Positions 52,179 through 62,126 are shown, counted from the stretch's first letter. The stretch is DNA of 64,000 bases from Janthinobacterium rivuli (GCF_009208735.1 NZ_WFLJ01000012.1:124001-188000); one strand, 5' to 3'. The notes: a model not told the origin generated them from the sequence alone. Numbers and translations are program-made.

Positions 52179-55100
52179 CCCATTTCGACAAGGAACTCAT
52201 GCATGCCCGTATGCGGCAATTGCGCGCACGCGGGTGCAAAATGCGGCAACTGCCCCCACAGCAACGGGTTGCCGACGATGTACACATAATGCTGCGCGCG
52301 CGTGAGGGCCACGTTGAGCAGGTTCGGCGTGTCCGCCGCCCATTGCGCGGCGCCCACCGTGCTGTCGTCGGCGCCGAGGACCAGCATCACCACGCTTTGT
52401 TCCTTGCCCTGGAAGGTATGTACGGTGCCCACCATCTGGCTGCTCCACTGGCGCAATTCGCGCGCCGTCGGCGCCTTGCCGTAGCCGAGGCGGCGGTCCC
52501 AGTCCATGTCGATGATGCGCGAACGCAATTCGTTGCGCACGGCCTTGAACGGCGTGATCACATACATCTCCGGCAGCTTGCCGTCGCGGCGATACAGCTT
52601 TAATAGCACTTCCAGCACGAAATCGAGCTGCATGGGCACCACTTGCTTGTAGCTGACGGGACCTACGGCGTCGATCCAGCGGCTCGGGCCACGCGTGAGG
52701 CCGCGTGCGCCGGCCGGCGGCGTGCGCTCGGCCAGCCCGTAGACCATCTTGTCTTCGTAGGCGATGCTGTTGGCCAGCGAAAACATCGGTTCCACGCAGC
52801 GGCGGTGCACGCGCAAGGGGCTGCCGATCCACAAGGGTTTTTCGCTGTTGGCGCCGACAGCCGCGCCATAGCGATTGGCTTTGTCCGCCAGGGTCTGCAC
52901 GGAAACGGACGTTGGCGCATAACTGCCATCGCGCGTGTGCGGCGACAGGGCCGACAAGGTTTGCACCAGGCGGCCCGGCACCGTGAACACGGGTTCGATC
53001 TGCAGCGGGTCGCCCACGACGACGGCGCGCTTGGCACGCCACAGGCCGCCCAGCGCCGCTTGTGGCGGTGCCTGGCCCGCTTCATCGATGAACAGCCAGC
53101 CCAGCGATTCGGGGCCCATGCCCTGGAACTGGCGCGCGAACGAGGCGAATGTGGTCGACACGACGGGCACCACCATGAACAGGCTGTGCCACACCATGGC
53201 GACGTGCGACTGGTCATAGGCACGCTTGTTTTTCAGCAATTTGGACACGGCCAGCAAGTTGCCGCCGAAGCCGGGTCCGCCTTTCTTCGCCACCTCGGCC
53301 AGCCACGCTTCATGCAGGGCCAGGGCCTTGGCGAACAGGCGCGAGCGCAGGCGCGCCAGGGCCGGTTCATGCCACAGGCCAGCGATCTGCAGGGTGTCGC
53401 CGTCCAGCTCGTCCAGGGTGGCCGGCGCGATGATGGTGGGGAAGCGCATGCGTGCGCGGCGCAGCAGTTCCGTGCTGTCATCCCACTCGCGCTGGCGCGA
53501 CTGCGCCGTGCGCAGGGCGATGTGCAGGCTGTTGCGGGCACGCTCGCAGCGCGGCTCCAGCTCGCCTTTCAGCAGCAGCTTGATGGCGGACACGTCGCGC
53601 GCGGCCTGGCGCTGCGCCTCGGCATTGGCGACGACGGCCTCCTTGTAGGCGCGCGCCGGGGCCGTGCGGAACAGGCGGGCAAAGAAGCCGGGCTGCGTCA
53701 GCGCCACCAGGCGTTCCTCTTCCAGCAATTCCTTCTTGCTGAGCAGCAGGGTGTCCTGCTGCGCCAGCGCGTCGGACAGGGCGCCATTCGCCGCATCCAT
53801 CTCTTGCTCGGCAGCAATCAGCGCCTGCTGGCTGGCCTCGATGAAATCGGCTTCCGTGCAGGTGCCGACGGCTTGCCACAGGGCCGCATATTGGGCGTGC
53901 TCGGCCAGCGCTTTTTCCACCACGTGTTCCGTCTCGCGAAACTCGCGCGCGGCCTGGGCGAAGCTCACGCCCTGGTAACTGGCCAGCCATTGGCGGATGT
54001 TCTGCGCGTTCGGCGTCTTGCGCGCCGTGCTCTTGTCCCAGTCGTCGTCATAAAAATTGCTGACGAAGCGGCGGCGGTTGGCGCTGTTGCCCAGCGCACA
54101 GGACATCAAGCCCCACGGCGCTTCCGCCTCGCCCAGGGCGCGGTTGGCGCCATTGCCGTCGGCCACGACCCGGCGCGCCACGCTTTCGAAATAGCGCGTG
54201 CGCGCCCATTCCTTGCCCAGCTGTTTCGGTTTCGGGAGATCGCCGGAAATGTTTTCCACCGCCGCATTGTTCGACGAGGCGACGACCATTTCAAAGCCCG
54301 TCAGTTCCGGGCGCAAGCGGGCGATCGTGATGGGGTCGCGCACGCCTTCGAAGGCCACGGCCACCTTGCCGATGAAGGCGTCGCCGGCGCGGTCCAGGCA
54401 GGACAGCACGCTGGCGCGGCGCACGATATTGTCGGCGAACAATTCGCGCAACAAGGTCGTCTTGCCCGTGCCCGGCGGGCCATTCACGGAAAAGATGCCG
54501 CGCTCGCTCAAGCCCGTGCGCGCGCCGTGGATGGCGAACTGCTGCATCAGGCTCATGGCGTAGCTGGCGTCTTCCAGCCAGTGTCCCCGGTTCATGTTCG
54601 CCGGATTGAGCATGGCGGCCAGCGCCTGGCGTCCGGCCGGGCTGTACAGGTCGATGCGCTCATCCTGCGCCAGCGGCGTCAGGTAGGCGGCGACCGTCGC
54701 GGGCAGCTTGCCGCCACGCAAGGCGCGGATGATCTGCTCCAGGTCATCGAGGTAAAAACTGTTGAGGATATCGACCGATGGCTCCACCGCATCGCCGAAG
54801 TCCAGGCTGCGGTTCTGGCTGGCCTCCAGCGTATCGGCGTCCGCCACGGCGGCGCGTTTCTTACGCGTGCGCAATTCCAGCACGGCCAGCGGCTGGCCGG
54901 CCGACGGGTGGAAACCGGCCCAGTCGCGCAGCAGGTCGGCCAGGGCCGCGATTTCCATGCCGGACAGGGGAGACGAGACATTGCCCGCCTCGTCCGTCAC
55001 TGGCTGCGGGACGCGGCTTGCCGCGAAATTGCGCAGGCTGTCTTGCAGCGCCAGCTGGCTGTCGCTGAAGGCGTCCAGGCTCAGGCCCGACCAGTCCGGC

Positions 55101-55513
55101 GTGCGGGCGCGGCCCAGGGCCCACGGCAAAGTCGACACGGACACGGGATCGAACTGTGGCTCGCCCAGCGCATTGAGGTTCAGGCGGGCAAAGCACGAGC
55201 GTCCCAGCAGTTCTGTTTTTTCTGTTTCGGCGATGTTTTCCGGGCCATTGGCCGGCGGACAAGCCTTGTTGATTTCGGCCTTGTCGAACACGCCGAGGAA
55301 CAGCGAGTAGCCGTCGATCTCGCGGTCGGACGGCACTTGCCACTGTGTGGCGAACTGCGGCGGCAATTGCGCCAGCTGTTCGCGGTGGAGGAGACGCACG
55401 GTGGACTGGTCTTCAACGTCCGTGATTTGATTCAGGTCAAACGGGATAAAGAATTCGATCTTGTGCCAATACTCCAGGATAGCCAGGAGGCGCTGCTGTT
55501 CTGCCTGATTCAT
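52175..55513 (-). CDS. Large SF1 helicase-like ATPase (Upf1/AAA_11-AAA_12 type)
   Basis: The 1112-residue protein has an unusual N-terminal region (1-340) without a family I recognise. Motif I is NGPPGTGKTTLLREL (about 345), motif II WLFIDEAGQAPPQA, motif III VVVGDPLQIEPVF, motif V GTVHTFQGKEQSVVML and motif VI NVALTRAQHYVYIVGN. Between motifs Ia and II there is a long insertion (about 430-700) with helical, coiled-coil-like stretches. This places it with Upf1/DNA2-like helicases that often occur in defence or repair settings. It is a single gene with no partner nuclease. The ATG at 55513 lacks a strong ribosome-binding site; the frame continues 31 codons up. Confidence 0.85.
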   Translation of the reverse strand: MNQAEQQRLLAILEYWHKIEFFIPFDLNQITDVEDQSTVRLLHREQLAQLPPQFATQWQVPSDREIDGYSLFLGVFDKAEINKACPPANGPENIAETEKTELLGRSCFARLNLNALGEPQFDPVSVSTLPWALGRARTPDWSGLSLDAFSDSQLALQDSLRNFAASRVPQPVTDEAGNVSSPLSGMEIAALADLLRDWAGFHPSAGQPLAVLELRTRKKRAAVADADTLEASQNRSLDFGDAVEPSVDILNSFYLDDLEQIIRALRGGKLPATVAAYLTPLAQDERIDLYSPAGRQALAAMLNPANMNRGHWLEDASYAMSLMQQFAIHGARTGLSERGIFSVNGPPGTGKTTLLRELFADNIVRRASVLSCLDRAGDAFIGKVAVAFEGVRDPITIARLRPELTGFEMVVASSNNAAVENISGDLPKPKQLGKEWARTRYFESVARRVVADGNGANRALGEAEAPWGLMSCALGNSANRRRFVSNFYDDDWDKSTARKTPNAQNIRQWLASYQGVSFAQAAREFRETEHVVEKALAEHAQYAALWQAVGTCTEADFIEASQQALIAAEQEMDAANGALSDALAQQDTLLLSKKELLEEERLVALTQPGFFARLFRTAPARAYKEAVVANAEAQRQAARDVSAIKLLLKGELEPRCERARNSLHIALRTAQSRQREWDDSTELLRRARMRFPTIIAPATLDELDGDTLQIAGLWHEPALARLRSRLFAKALALHEAWLAEVAKKGGPGFGGNLLAVSKLLKNKRAYDQSHVAMVWHSLFMVVPVVSTTFASFARQFQGMGPESLGWLFIDEAGQAPPQAALGGLWRAKRAVVVGDPLQIEPVFTVPGRLVQTLSALSPHTRDGSYAPTSVSVQTLADKANRYGAAVGANSEKPLWIGSPLRVHRRCVEPMFSLANSIAYEDKMVYGLAERTPPAGARGLTRGPSRWIDAVGPVSYKQVVPMQLDFVLEVLLKLYRRDGKLPEMYVITPFKAVRNELRSRIIDMDWDRRLGYGKAPTARELRQWSSQMVGTVHTFQGKEQSVVMLVLGADDSTVGAAQWAADTPNLLNVALTRAQHYVYIVGNPLLWGQLPHFAPACAQLPHTGMHEFLVEMG

Positions 55514-55627
55514 GATGACCAATATTTTGTAAAGCGAGCGAGGATTGTAAAGCGTATGCGCGGTGCACGTTTTGCACTTTTGCCTATTGCGCGGGCTTTG
55601 CCGCAAAAAAAGTGGCGATTGCGGACG

Positions 55628-55662
55628 AAAAAAAGCCAGGCAGCAACTTCCTGCCTGGCTTT
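55628..55662 (-). terminator. Terminator of the second chemoreceptor gene
   Basis: AGCCAGGCAG (55634-55643) pairs with CTGCCTGGCT (55651-55660), and a T-run follows on the minus strand. Confidence 0.9.
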
Positions 55663-55687
55663 CCCGTGGGGAGGATGTTGCTATTGC

Positions 55688-57394
55688 TTAAAACTCTTCC
55701 CATTCGCTCTCGGTGCTGGCATTGCCGCGGCGTGCCGGCGCGGCCGCGACGGCCTGGCGCGCGGGTGCTGGCTTGGCCGCGGGGCGTGCGATGGCTGGCG
55801 CTGCCGGCGTCGTGCGCACCGGCGTCAGCTTGGGTGCGCTGGCGACATGGTTGCCGGTTTTAAAGAAGCCCACCACGTGCGCCAGTTCGCCCGCCTGTTC
55901 CTGCATGCTTTGCGAGGCGGCCGCCGCTTCTTCCACGAGGGCCGCATTTTGCTGCGTCACTTCATCCATCTGGGCAATGGCCATGTTGATCTGTTCGATG
56001 CCGATGGTCTGCTCGTGCGTGGCGGAAGTGATCTCGCCCATGATATCGGTCACGCGCACGATGCTGTCGACGATGTCGCCCATGGTCTGGCCCGCTTCAT
56101 TGACGAGGCGCGAACCCGTGTCCACGTTGGCCACCGACGCGGCGATCAATTCCTTGATTTCCTTGGCGGCCGAGGCGGAACGGTGTGCCAGGTTGCGCAC
56201 CTCGGTGGCCACGACGGCGAAGCCACGGCCCTGTTCGCCCGCGCGCGCCGCTTCGACGGCCGCGTTCAAGGCCAGGATATTCGTCTGGAAGGCGATGCCG
56301 TCGATGACGCCGATGATGTCGACGATCTTGCGCGACGAGGCATTGATGGTGCCCATGGTGTCGACCACTTGCGAGACGATGCTGCCGCCCCGCACGGCCA
56401 CTTCCGATGCGCTTTTCGCCAGCTGGTTGGCCTGGCGCGCATTGTCCGCGTTCTGCTTCACGGTCGAGGTCAGCTCTTCCATGGCCGACGCCGTCTCTTC
56501 CAGCGAACTGGCTTGCTCTTCCGTGCGTGACGACAGGTCGAGGTTGCCGGCGGCAATTTCGCTCGACGCCGTGGAGATCGCATCCGTGCCGTGGCGCACT
56601 TGCGCCACCACGCCCAAGAGGCTGGTGTTCATGGCTTTCAGGGCGCCCAGCAGGCGGCCCGTTTCATCGCTGGAATTGACGACGATGTGCGACGACAAAT
56701 CGCCCGAGGCCACGGTTTCCGCCACGCCCACGGCCGCATTGATGGGCTGGGTGATCGAGCGCGTGATGATCCAGGCAACAAAAGCGCCCAGCAGCACGGC
56801 CACGCTGCCCAGGGCAATCATGGAGGCGCGCGCGCTCGCGCTCAGCGTCTCGGCGTCCGTTGCCGCCTGCGCCGCCTGCTGCGCTTCATAGGCGACCAGG
56901 CTGTCGAGCGCGCCCAGCACGATCTTCAGGCTCGGTGCCGCCTGTTGCGTCAGGAAGGCAACCGCTTCTTCCGTCTGGCCCGCATTGCGCAGCTCGATGA
57001 CCTTGTTGTTCAGCGGCGCGCCCGATTTCAGGGCCGCGTCCAGTTCGGCCATCAGGGCCGTTTCCTTGTCCGTCGAGATTTTCTTTTGCAAGGTTTCCTT
57101 GGCGGCGCCGTATTTCTTGCGCGATTCGCCGATCTTCGCCAGTTCCGCCTGCACCAGCGCTTCCGTCGGCGCCACCACCACGCTGGTGATCGCCAGGGTA
57201 ATGTTGCGCACGTTGTCGCTCATGGTATTGGCGGCGGCCATCTTGACGTTCTTGTCGGTCACGATGTCGTGCGTGCGTGCGCTCAGTTGCGCCATCGAGT
57301 ACAGGCCGACGAGCAAGACGGCCACCAGCAGGCCGAGGACGACAGCAAACCCGATCCCGAGCCGGGTGCCGATTTTGAATTGTGTGAGTGACAT
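55688..57394 (-). CDS. Methyl-accepting chemotaxis protein with C-terminal adaptor-binding pentapeptide
   Basis: The 568-residue receptor has span 1 (about 11-33), a four-helix-bundle periplasmic domain (about 35-188; [20 protein letters not shown]), span 2 (about 190-211), HAMP ([25 protein letters not shown]) and the signalling tip [31 protein letters not shown]. After a Pro/Ala/Arg linker the protein ends ESEWEEF, an xWxxF pentapeptide that tethers CheR/CheB in related receptors. Methylation-type [16 protein letters not shown] stretches are present. The ligand is unknown. Confidence 0.94.
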   Translation of the reverse strand: MSLTQFKIGTRLGIGFAVVLGLLVAVLLVGLYSMAQLSARTHDIVTDKNVKMAAANTMSDNVRNITLAITSVVVAPTEALVQAELAKIGESRKKYGAAKETLQKKISTDKETALMAELDAALKSGAPLNNKVIELRNAGQTEEAVAFLTQQAAPSLKIVLGALDSLVAYEAQQAAQAATDAETLSASARASMIALGSVAVLLGAFVAWIITRSITQPINAAVGVAETVASGDLSSHIVVNSSDETGRLLGALKAMNTSLLGVVAQVRHGTDAISTASSEIAAGNLDLSSRTEEQASSLEETASAMEELTSTVKQNADNARQANQLAKSASEVAVRGGSIVSQVVDTMGTINASSRKIVDIIGVIDGIAFQTNILALNAAVEAARAGEQGRGFAVVATEVRNLAHRSASAAKEIKELIAASVANVDTGSRLVNEAGQTMGDIVDSIVRVTDIMGEITSATHEQTIGIEQINMAIAQMDEVTQQNAALVEEAAAASQSMQEQAGELAHVVGFFKTGNHVASAPKLTPVRTTPAAPAIARPAAKPAPARQAVAAAPARRGNASTESEWEEF

Positions 57395-57601
57395 GATTGC
57401 TTTCGTGGTGCGGAAGTGAAGGAAAACGTCGACAGGCCACGGCTACGGGTTTATACGTAAGGGCGACCAGCCTGTAATTGTTCCTCAAAATTCCGCACTG
57501 CAATACAAAAACTTGTATCAAGTCCCCGAAAAGTTTAAAAATTGGTAGCAAATTAAATAAGTTGTCGTGTGGAAACAACGAGCGCGGCGCCGGAGGCGGA
57601 C

Positions 57602-58492
57602 TCAGTTTTCCGCAAACATGTGGGTGGCCAGGAAATCGATGAAAGCGCGCAGTTTCGGCGTCAGGTGGCGGCTGCTGGGCCACAGGAGGCGAAAGGCGCC
57701 GTCGTGCCGGCGGTGCGCGTCCAGCACCGGCTGCAAGCGGCCGCTAGCGAGCGCCGCGCGCACGGCAAAGTCGGGCAGGGCGGCGATGCCCAGGCCGCTT
57801 TCGGCGAAGTGCAGCAAGGTCTCGACATTGTTGCAGTTCAGTAGCGCCGGCAGGCCGGCCGCCTGCAAGGCGGGCCATTCGGCCAAAGGCCACGCCTCGA
57901 CCTTGCCGCTGCTGGGGAACTTGTATAGCAGACAAGTGTAGCGGACCAGGTCGGCGGGAAGTACCGGCGTGCCGTGCTGCGCCAGGTAGGCGGGCGCGGC
58001 CACCAGTTGCAGCTGGAACCGGCCCAGCTGGCGGCTCATCAAACGGCTGTCGGCGCTGTCTCCCGCGCGCACGACGGCATCGTAGCCTTCCTCGATCACG
58101 TCGACCCGGCGGTCGCTGAAATCGAGGTCGAGCTCCACCAGTGGATATGCGCGCGCGAACGCGGCCAGCACGGGATTGAGCAGGCTGCCCACTTGCGGCA
58201 GGCTGACGCGCAGCCGGCCTCGGGGCGCGCTCTTGCTGTTCGATAACTCCAGCTCGGCCGCCTCGATCTCGCCCAGGATGTGCCGGCAGCGTTCGAGAAA
58301 CACGGTGCCTTCGCTGGTCAGCGCGATGCTGCGCGTGCTGCGCTGAAACAGGCGCACTTCCAGGCGCGCTTCCAGCCGCGCGATGCTCTTGCCCACGGCC
58401 GAGGCGGAAATGCCCAGCACCCGGCCCGCCGCCACGAAGCTGCGCAGTTCGGCCGCCTGCACGAAGGCCGTGAATCCCGCCAGGTTATCCAT
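57602..58492 (-). CDS. LysR-family transcriptional regulator
   Basis: The 296-residue regulator has an N-terminal winged helix (MDNLAGFTAFVQAAELRSFVAAGRVLGISASAVGKSIARLE with the RLFQRSTRSIALT wing) and the usual periplasmic-binding-protein-like effector domain (GRLRVSLPQVGSLLNPVLAAF, DLDFSDRRVDVIEEGYDAVVR, GLGIAALPDF). It belongs to the large DhmR/CrgA-like subgroup. It is divergent from the serine hydrolase/MFS pair, the arrangement LysR proteins usually have with their target. GAGGA precedes the ATG. Confidence 0.92.
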   Translation of the reverse strand: MDNLAGFTAFVQAAELRSFVAAGRVLGISASAVGKSIARLEARLEVRLFQRSTRSIALTSEGTVFLERCRHILGEIEAAELELSNSKSAPRGRLRVSLPQVGSLLNPVLAAFARAYPLVELDLDFSDRRVDVIEEGYDAVVRAGDSADSRLMSRQLGRFQLQLVAAPAYLAQHGTPVLPADLVRYTCLLYKFPSSGKVEAWPLAEWPALQAAGLPALLNCNNVETLLHFAESGLGIAALPDFAVRAALASGRLQPVLDAHRRHDGAFRLLWPSSRHLTPKLRAFIDFLATHMFAEN

Positions 58493-58616
58493 GTTGCTTC
58501 CGTTTCCTCACCATTGATTGCGGACGCCAACGTCCGCACAGACGGAAACTATAGCCTGTTTTTCTTTGATTGCGCTTGCCTTACCTTGGCAGCCTGATCA
58601 TTTGAAAGGCTGAACC

Positions 58617-59798
58617 ATGACGTACAACTTCTCTGCCGCGGCTCTGTCCGCCCGCATCGATCCCTTGCTCGATCTTGTTTTGCGCCAGCAGCGCCTGGTG
58701 GGCGCCGTGGTGCTGGTGCGCCACCGGGGCCAGGACGTGTATCGCCGCGCGGCTGGCTGCCTGGACCGCGAGGCGGGCACGCCCATGGTTGATGACGCCG
58801 TCTTCCGCCTGGCGTCCGTCAGCAAACCCATCGTCTCCACGGCCGCGCTGGCGCTGGTGGGGCAGCATCGCCTGGGGCTGGACGACCTGGTGGTGCGATG
58901 GCTGCCGTATTTTGCGCCGCGCCAGCCGGACGGCGCCGTGGCGGCAATCACCGTGCGTCACTTGCTCACGCACACGGCGGGCCTCGACTATGGCTTCTTC
59001 CAGCCGCCGGGCGGCGCGTATGCGCAGGCGGGGGTATCGGACGGCATGGATGCGTCCCGTATTTCCCTGGAGGATAACCTGCGCCGCCTGGCCACCGTGC
59101 CGCTCGCGTATGCGCCGGGCGAGCGCTGGGCGTATTCGATCGCCACCGATGTGCTGGGCGCCGTGATCGAAGCGGTGACGGGCTTGCCGCTGGCGCACGC
59201 CGTGGCACAGCTGGTGACGGCGCCGCTGGCCATGCGCGACACGGGGTTCATGGCTACCGATCCGGCGCGCCTGGCCGTCGCGTATGCGGACCGAGCGGCG
59301 GGCGAGTCCCGGCCGCGCCGCTTGCGCGACGCGGGGGAAGACCATCTGCCGTTTCTCGATGGCATGGCAGGTTTTACGTTAGCTCCGGCGCGCGCCCGCG
59401 ATGCGCACGCGTATCCATCCGGCGGCGCCGGCATGGTGGGCTCGGCACCGGACTTCATGCGCCTGCTGGAAACCTTGCGCCTGGGTGGCGCGCCCCTGCT
59501 GCCGCCGGCGCTGGCGCGCCAGATGGGCGAAAGCCAGACCGGTGATTTCGACATGCCGTTCTGGCCGGGCCGCGGCTTTGGCCTGGGGTTTACCGTGCTG
59601 ACGGACCCGCTTGCCGCCGCCACGTCCGAGTCCGTGGGCAGCTGGCGCATGGGCGGCACGTATGGCCACTCGTGGTTTGTCGACTCTGCGCAAGAATTGT
59701 CGGTGGTGGCGTTCACGAATACGGCATTGGAGGGCATGGCGGGACCGTTCGTGACGGAGCTGTGCCAGGCAGTGTATGGCACCGGGACGCTGTCATGA
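58617..59798 (+). CDS. Serine hydrolase of the beta-lactamase/esterase (class C-like) family
   Basis: The 393-residue protein has the S-x-x-K motif in LASVSKPIVST (Ser about 68), the Tyr motif YSIATDVLG (about 176) and a C-terminal TYGHSWF in place of KTG (HSW). This is the pattern of family VIII esterases and D-aminopeptidase-like proteins rather than true resistance enzymes. No signal peptide is seen, so it is probably cytoplasmic, which argues against beta-lactam resistance. AAAGG precedes the ATG. It overlaps the MFS gene by ATGA and is divergent from the LysR gene. Confidence 0.87.
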   Translation: MTYNFSAAALSARIDPLLDLVLRQQRLVGAVVLVRHRGQDVYRRAAGCLDREAGTPMVDDAVFRLASVSKPIVSTAALALVGQHRLGLDDLVVRWLPYFAPRQPDGAVAAITVRHLLTHTAGLDYGFFQPPGGAYAQAGVSDGMDASRISLEDNLRRLATVPLAYAPGERWAYSIATDVLGAVIEAVTGLPLAHAVAQLVTAPLAMRDTGFMATDPARLAVAYADRAAGESRPRRLRDAGEDHLPFLDGMAGFTLAPARARDAHAYPSGGAGMVGSAPDFMRLLETLRLGGAPLLPPALARQMGESQTGDFDMPFWPGRGFGLGFTVLTDPLAAATSESVGSWRMGGTYGHSWFVDSAQELSVVAFTNTALEGMAGPFVTELCQAVYGTGTLS

Positions 59799-60985
59799 CG
59801 CGCCCGCACCCCATCGTCTTTCTCGCGCTGGGCCTGTTCGGCGTGTATTGCATCGAGTTTGGCGTGGTGGGCATCTTGCCGATGATCATGCAGCGCTATG
59901 GCGTGACGGCCGCGCAGGCGGGGTCGCTGGTGAGCCTGTTCGCCCTGGTGATCGCCGTGGGCGGCCCCTTCCTCGTGCTGCTGGCCACGCGCTGGCGCCG
60001 CAAGCGCGTGCTGATCGTCTCGCTGCTGGTGTTCGCGCTGGCCAGCGTGGCCTCGGCCTATGCGCCCCGCTTCGAGTGGTTATTGGCGCTGCGCATCGTG
60101 CCGGCCCTGTTCCACCCCGTGTATTTCTCGCTGGCCATGGTGGCCGCCGCCGCCCTGTACCCGCCGCGCGAGGCGGCGCGGGCCGGCGCGCATGCGTTCA
60201 CGGGCACCAGCATGGGCATGGTGCTGGGGATTCCGCTCACCACCTGGATCGCCGCGCAGGTTGGCTACGAGGCATCGTTTTTGGCTTGCGCCCTCGTCAA
60301 CGCGCTGGCTGCGCTGGGGCTGTACCTGTTCTTGCCGGACACGCCGCGCGAAGCGCCGCTGGCGTATGGCAGTCAATTGGCCGTGCTGCGCAAACCCGCC
60401 CTGTGGTTCACCATCGCCGCCGCCGTGCTGGTGTTTGCCGCCATGTTTGCCGTGTATGCGTATGCGGCCGCTTACCTGCAGCAGGTGGCGGGCTTGTCGG
60501 CGCGCCAGACGGGGCTGGCGCTGGTGGTGTTTGGCGTGGGCGGCGTGGCCGGCAATCTGTTCGCGGGGCGCCAGCTGGGCACGCATGTGCTGCGCACGGT
60601 GGTGCTGCAGCCACTGCTGCTGGGGCTGGCGTACTGGCTGCTGTACCGCCATGCGGGAACTGGTCTCGGCTGGGCGGCGCTGGCCGTCTTGCTGCTGTTC
60701 TGGGGCGCGGCGCACACGAGTGGGCTGATCGTCACGCAAGTGTGGCTCAGCAGCGAAGCGCGCGAGGCGCCCGCGTTCGCCATCGGCGTGTATATCGCCG
60801 CCATCAATCTGGGCGTGACGGTGGGGGCATTGGCGGGAGGCATGGCCATCGAATCCTACGGCATGCCGGGGGCGCTGGCTTGCGGCGCGCTACTGGGCGG
60901 TCTGGCGCTGGCCTTGATCCTGCTCAAGGCGTGGCGCTACCGCCTGCCCTCAGTCGGCAAGATGGTTGGGGATGCGAAACAGTAG
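59795..60985 (+). CDS. MFS drug/nucleoside efflux transporter (DHA1 type)
   Basis: The 396-residue protein has 12 predicted spans. It starts FLALGLFGVYCIEFGVVGILPMIM, a typical DHA1 first helix; the loop 2-3 motif is LLATRWRRKRVLI and motif C-like sequence is GTSMGMVLGIPLTTWIAAQVGYEASF. It resembles AraJ/NepI/chloramphenicol exporters. The ATG overlaps the hydrolase stop (ATGA), so the two are coupled and probably export or handle one compound under the LysR regulator. Its last 36 nt overlap the convergent DinB-fold gene. Confidence 0.87.
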   Translation: MTRPHPIVFLALGLFGVYCIEFGVVGILPMIMQRYGVTAAQAGSLVSLFALVIAVGGPFLVLLATRWRRKRVLIVSLLVFALASVASAYAPRFEWLLALRIVPALFHPVYFSLAMVAAAALYPPREAARAGAHAFTGTSMGMVLGIPLTTWIAAQVGYEASFLACALVNALAALGLYLFLPDTPREAPLAYGSQLAVLRKPALWFTIAAAVLVFAAMFAVYAYAAAYLQQVAGLSARQTGLALVVFGVGGVAGNLFAGRQLGTHVLRTVVLQPLLLGLAYWLLYRHAGTGLGWAALAVLLLFWGAAHTSGLIVTQVWLSSEAREAPAFAIGVYIAAINLGVTVGALAGGMAIESYGMPGALACGALLGGLALALILLKAWRYRLPSVGKMVGDAKQ

Positions 60986-61495
60986 ATCCGTGTCGCCGAT
61001 ATCCACGCCCGCTTGCGACAGCAGGGTGCTGGCCTGGCCCCGGTGATGCGTCTGGTGGTTGAAAAAATGCATGAGCAGGCTGAAAAATTCGCGCCGGTTC
61101 GGCCCCTTGCTGTTGCGGTAATCGAGCAAGTGGTCGAGGTCTTCTTCGCGGATGGAGGCGGCCCAGTCGATGATGAGCTGGTCCAGCCATTGCCGGTGCG
61201 CATGCATGGCGGCAAAATCCTCGGCCGCGAACAGCGGGTGCGTGAGCGACGCGGGCGGCGTGATGGCGCGGATGGGGTCGAGCAGGGGAAAGCCGGCCGG
61301 GTGCTGCGCATAGCGCTGCAGCCATAGCGTGTCGCCCACCATCACGTGGTTCAGGGTGGCCAGCAGGGAGCCGAAGAAGGCGCCCCGCTCGCGCTCCAGC
61401 TCGCCGGGAGGCAGGCTGGCCGCCGCCGCATACACCTTGGCATTCATCCACTGGTTGTAATCGGCCATCAGGCAAAGGTGGGCGCAACGGCTCAT
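60950..61495 (-). CDS. DinB/YfiT-fold protein
   Basis: The 181-residue four-helix-bundle protein of the DinB (DfsB) superfamily is not related to the polymerase at 5611. Metal-ligand histidines are at the three usual places: LATLNHVMVGDTLW, an acidic/Asp stretch in helix 2-3, and HFFNHQTHHRGQASTLLSQAGV, the diagnostic HxxHHRGQ motif. Members are metal-dependent thiol-using enzymes or unknown. GGAGG gives a strong start at 61495. The 36-nt convergent overlap with the MFS gene is real in both frames. Confidence 0.88.
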   Translation of the reverse strand: MSRCAHLCLMADYNQWMNAKVYAAAASLPPGELERERGAFFGSLLATLNHVMVGDTLWLQRYAQHPAGFPLLDPIRAITPPASLTHPLFAAEDFAAMHAHRQWLDQLIIDWAASIREEDLDHLLDYRNSKGPNRREFFSLLMHFFNHQTHHRGQASTLLSQAGVDIGDTDLLFRIPNHLAD

Positions 61496-61526
61496 GGTGA
61501 TTCCTCCAGTGGTTGATTGTTCTATG

Positions 61527-62126
61527 TCAAACGGACTTCAGGAACGCGCGTATGCCTGCGAGCAGCATTTCAATGGCCATCGCCGTCAGGATCAGGCCCA
61601 TCAGGCGTTCAAACGCCGTCATGACTCTTGGACCGAGCGCGCGCTGCAAGCGTTCGGCGCACAGGAAGACGGCCAGCCAGACGACGGCCACGGCCGTCAG
61701 CCCCGCCACGTGGGCGATGACGTCGTTCATTTCATGCGAGGAAAACAGCAAGACCGTCGCCAGCGCCGACGGGCCGGCCAGCGCGGGGATGGCCAGCGGC
61801 ACGATGAACGGTTCGCCTGCCATCTCGTGGTCGCTATTGCCGGCGCTGGGCTGCGGAAACACCATGCGCATGGCGATCAGGAACAGGATCACGCCGCCGC
61901 CGATGCGCAGCGCGATTTCCGACAACTGCAAGGCGTTGAGGAAATGGCGGCCGAAGAACATAAACAGCAGCAAGATGCCGAAGGCGATCATGCATTCGCG
62001 CACCACGACTTTCCAGCGCCGCTCGATGGGTACCCGTTTCAGGGCGTTGACGAACAGGGAAACGTTGCCGAACGGATCGGTGACAAGCAAGAGCAGGATA
62101 AATGTCTGGAAAAAATTCTGTGTCAT
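61527..62126 (-). CDS. MarC/YhgN-family integral membrane protein
   Basis: The 199-residue protein has six predicted spans, with the family's FILLLLVTDPFGNVSLFVNALK start, IALRIGGGVILFLIAMRMVF and the FIVPLAIPALAGPSALATVLLF signature. MarC proteins are inner-membrane proteins of unknown activity, once wrongly linked to multiple antibiotic resistance. The start at 62126 begins at MTQNFFQTF; a longer open frame upstream would swallow the AraC gene in another frame and is not real. Cotranscription with the AraC gene upstream is possible (116-bp gap). Confidence 0.88.
   Translation of the reverse strand: MTQNFFQTFILLLLVTDPFGNVSLFVNALKRVPIERRWKVVVRECMIAFGILLLFMFFGRHFLNALQLSEIALRIGGGVILFLIAMRMVFPQPSAGNSDHEMAGEPFIVPLAIPALAGPSALATVLLFSSHEMNDVIAHVAGLTAVAVVWLAVFLCAERLQRALGPRVMTAFERLMGLILTAMAIEMLLAGIRAFLKSV

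Noticed and set aside
52643..56530. A 1295-codon open frame on the plus strand opposite the helicase and chemoreceptor
   Set aside because: It spans two well-supported minus-strand genes and a terminator. The protein is His/Arg/Gln-rich nonsense typical of the complement of GC-rich codons.
58617..59798. Serine hydrolase as an antibiotic-resistance beta-lactamase
   Set aside because: No signal peptide and HSW instead of KTG; the pattern fits family VIII esterases or peptidases.
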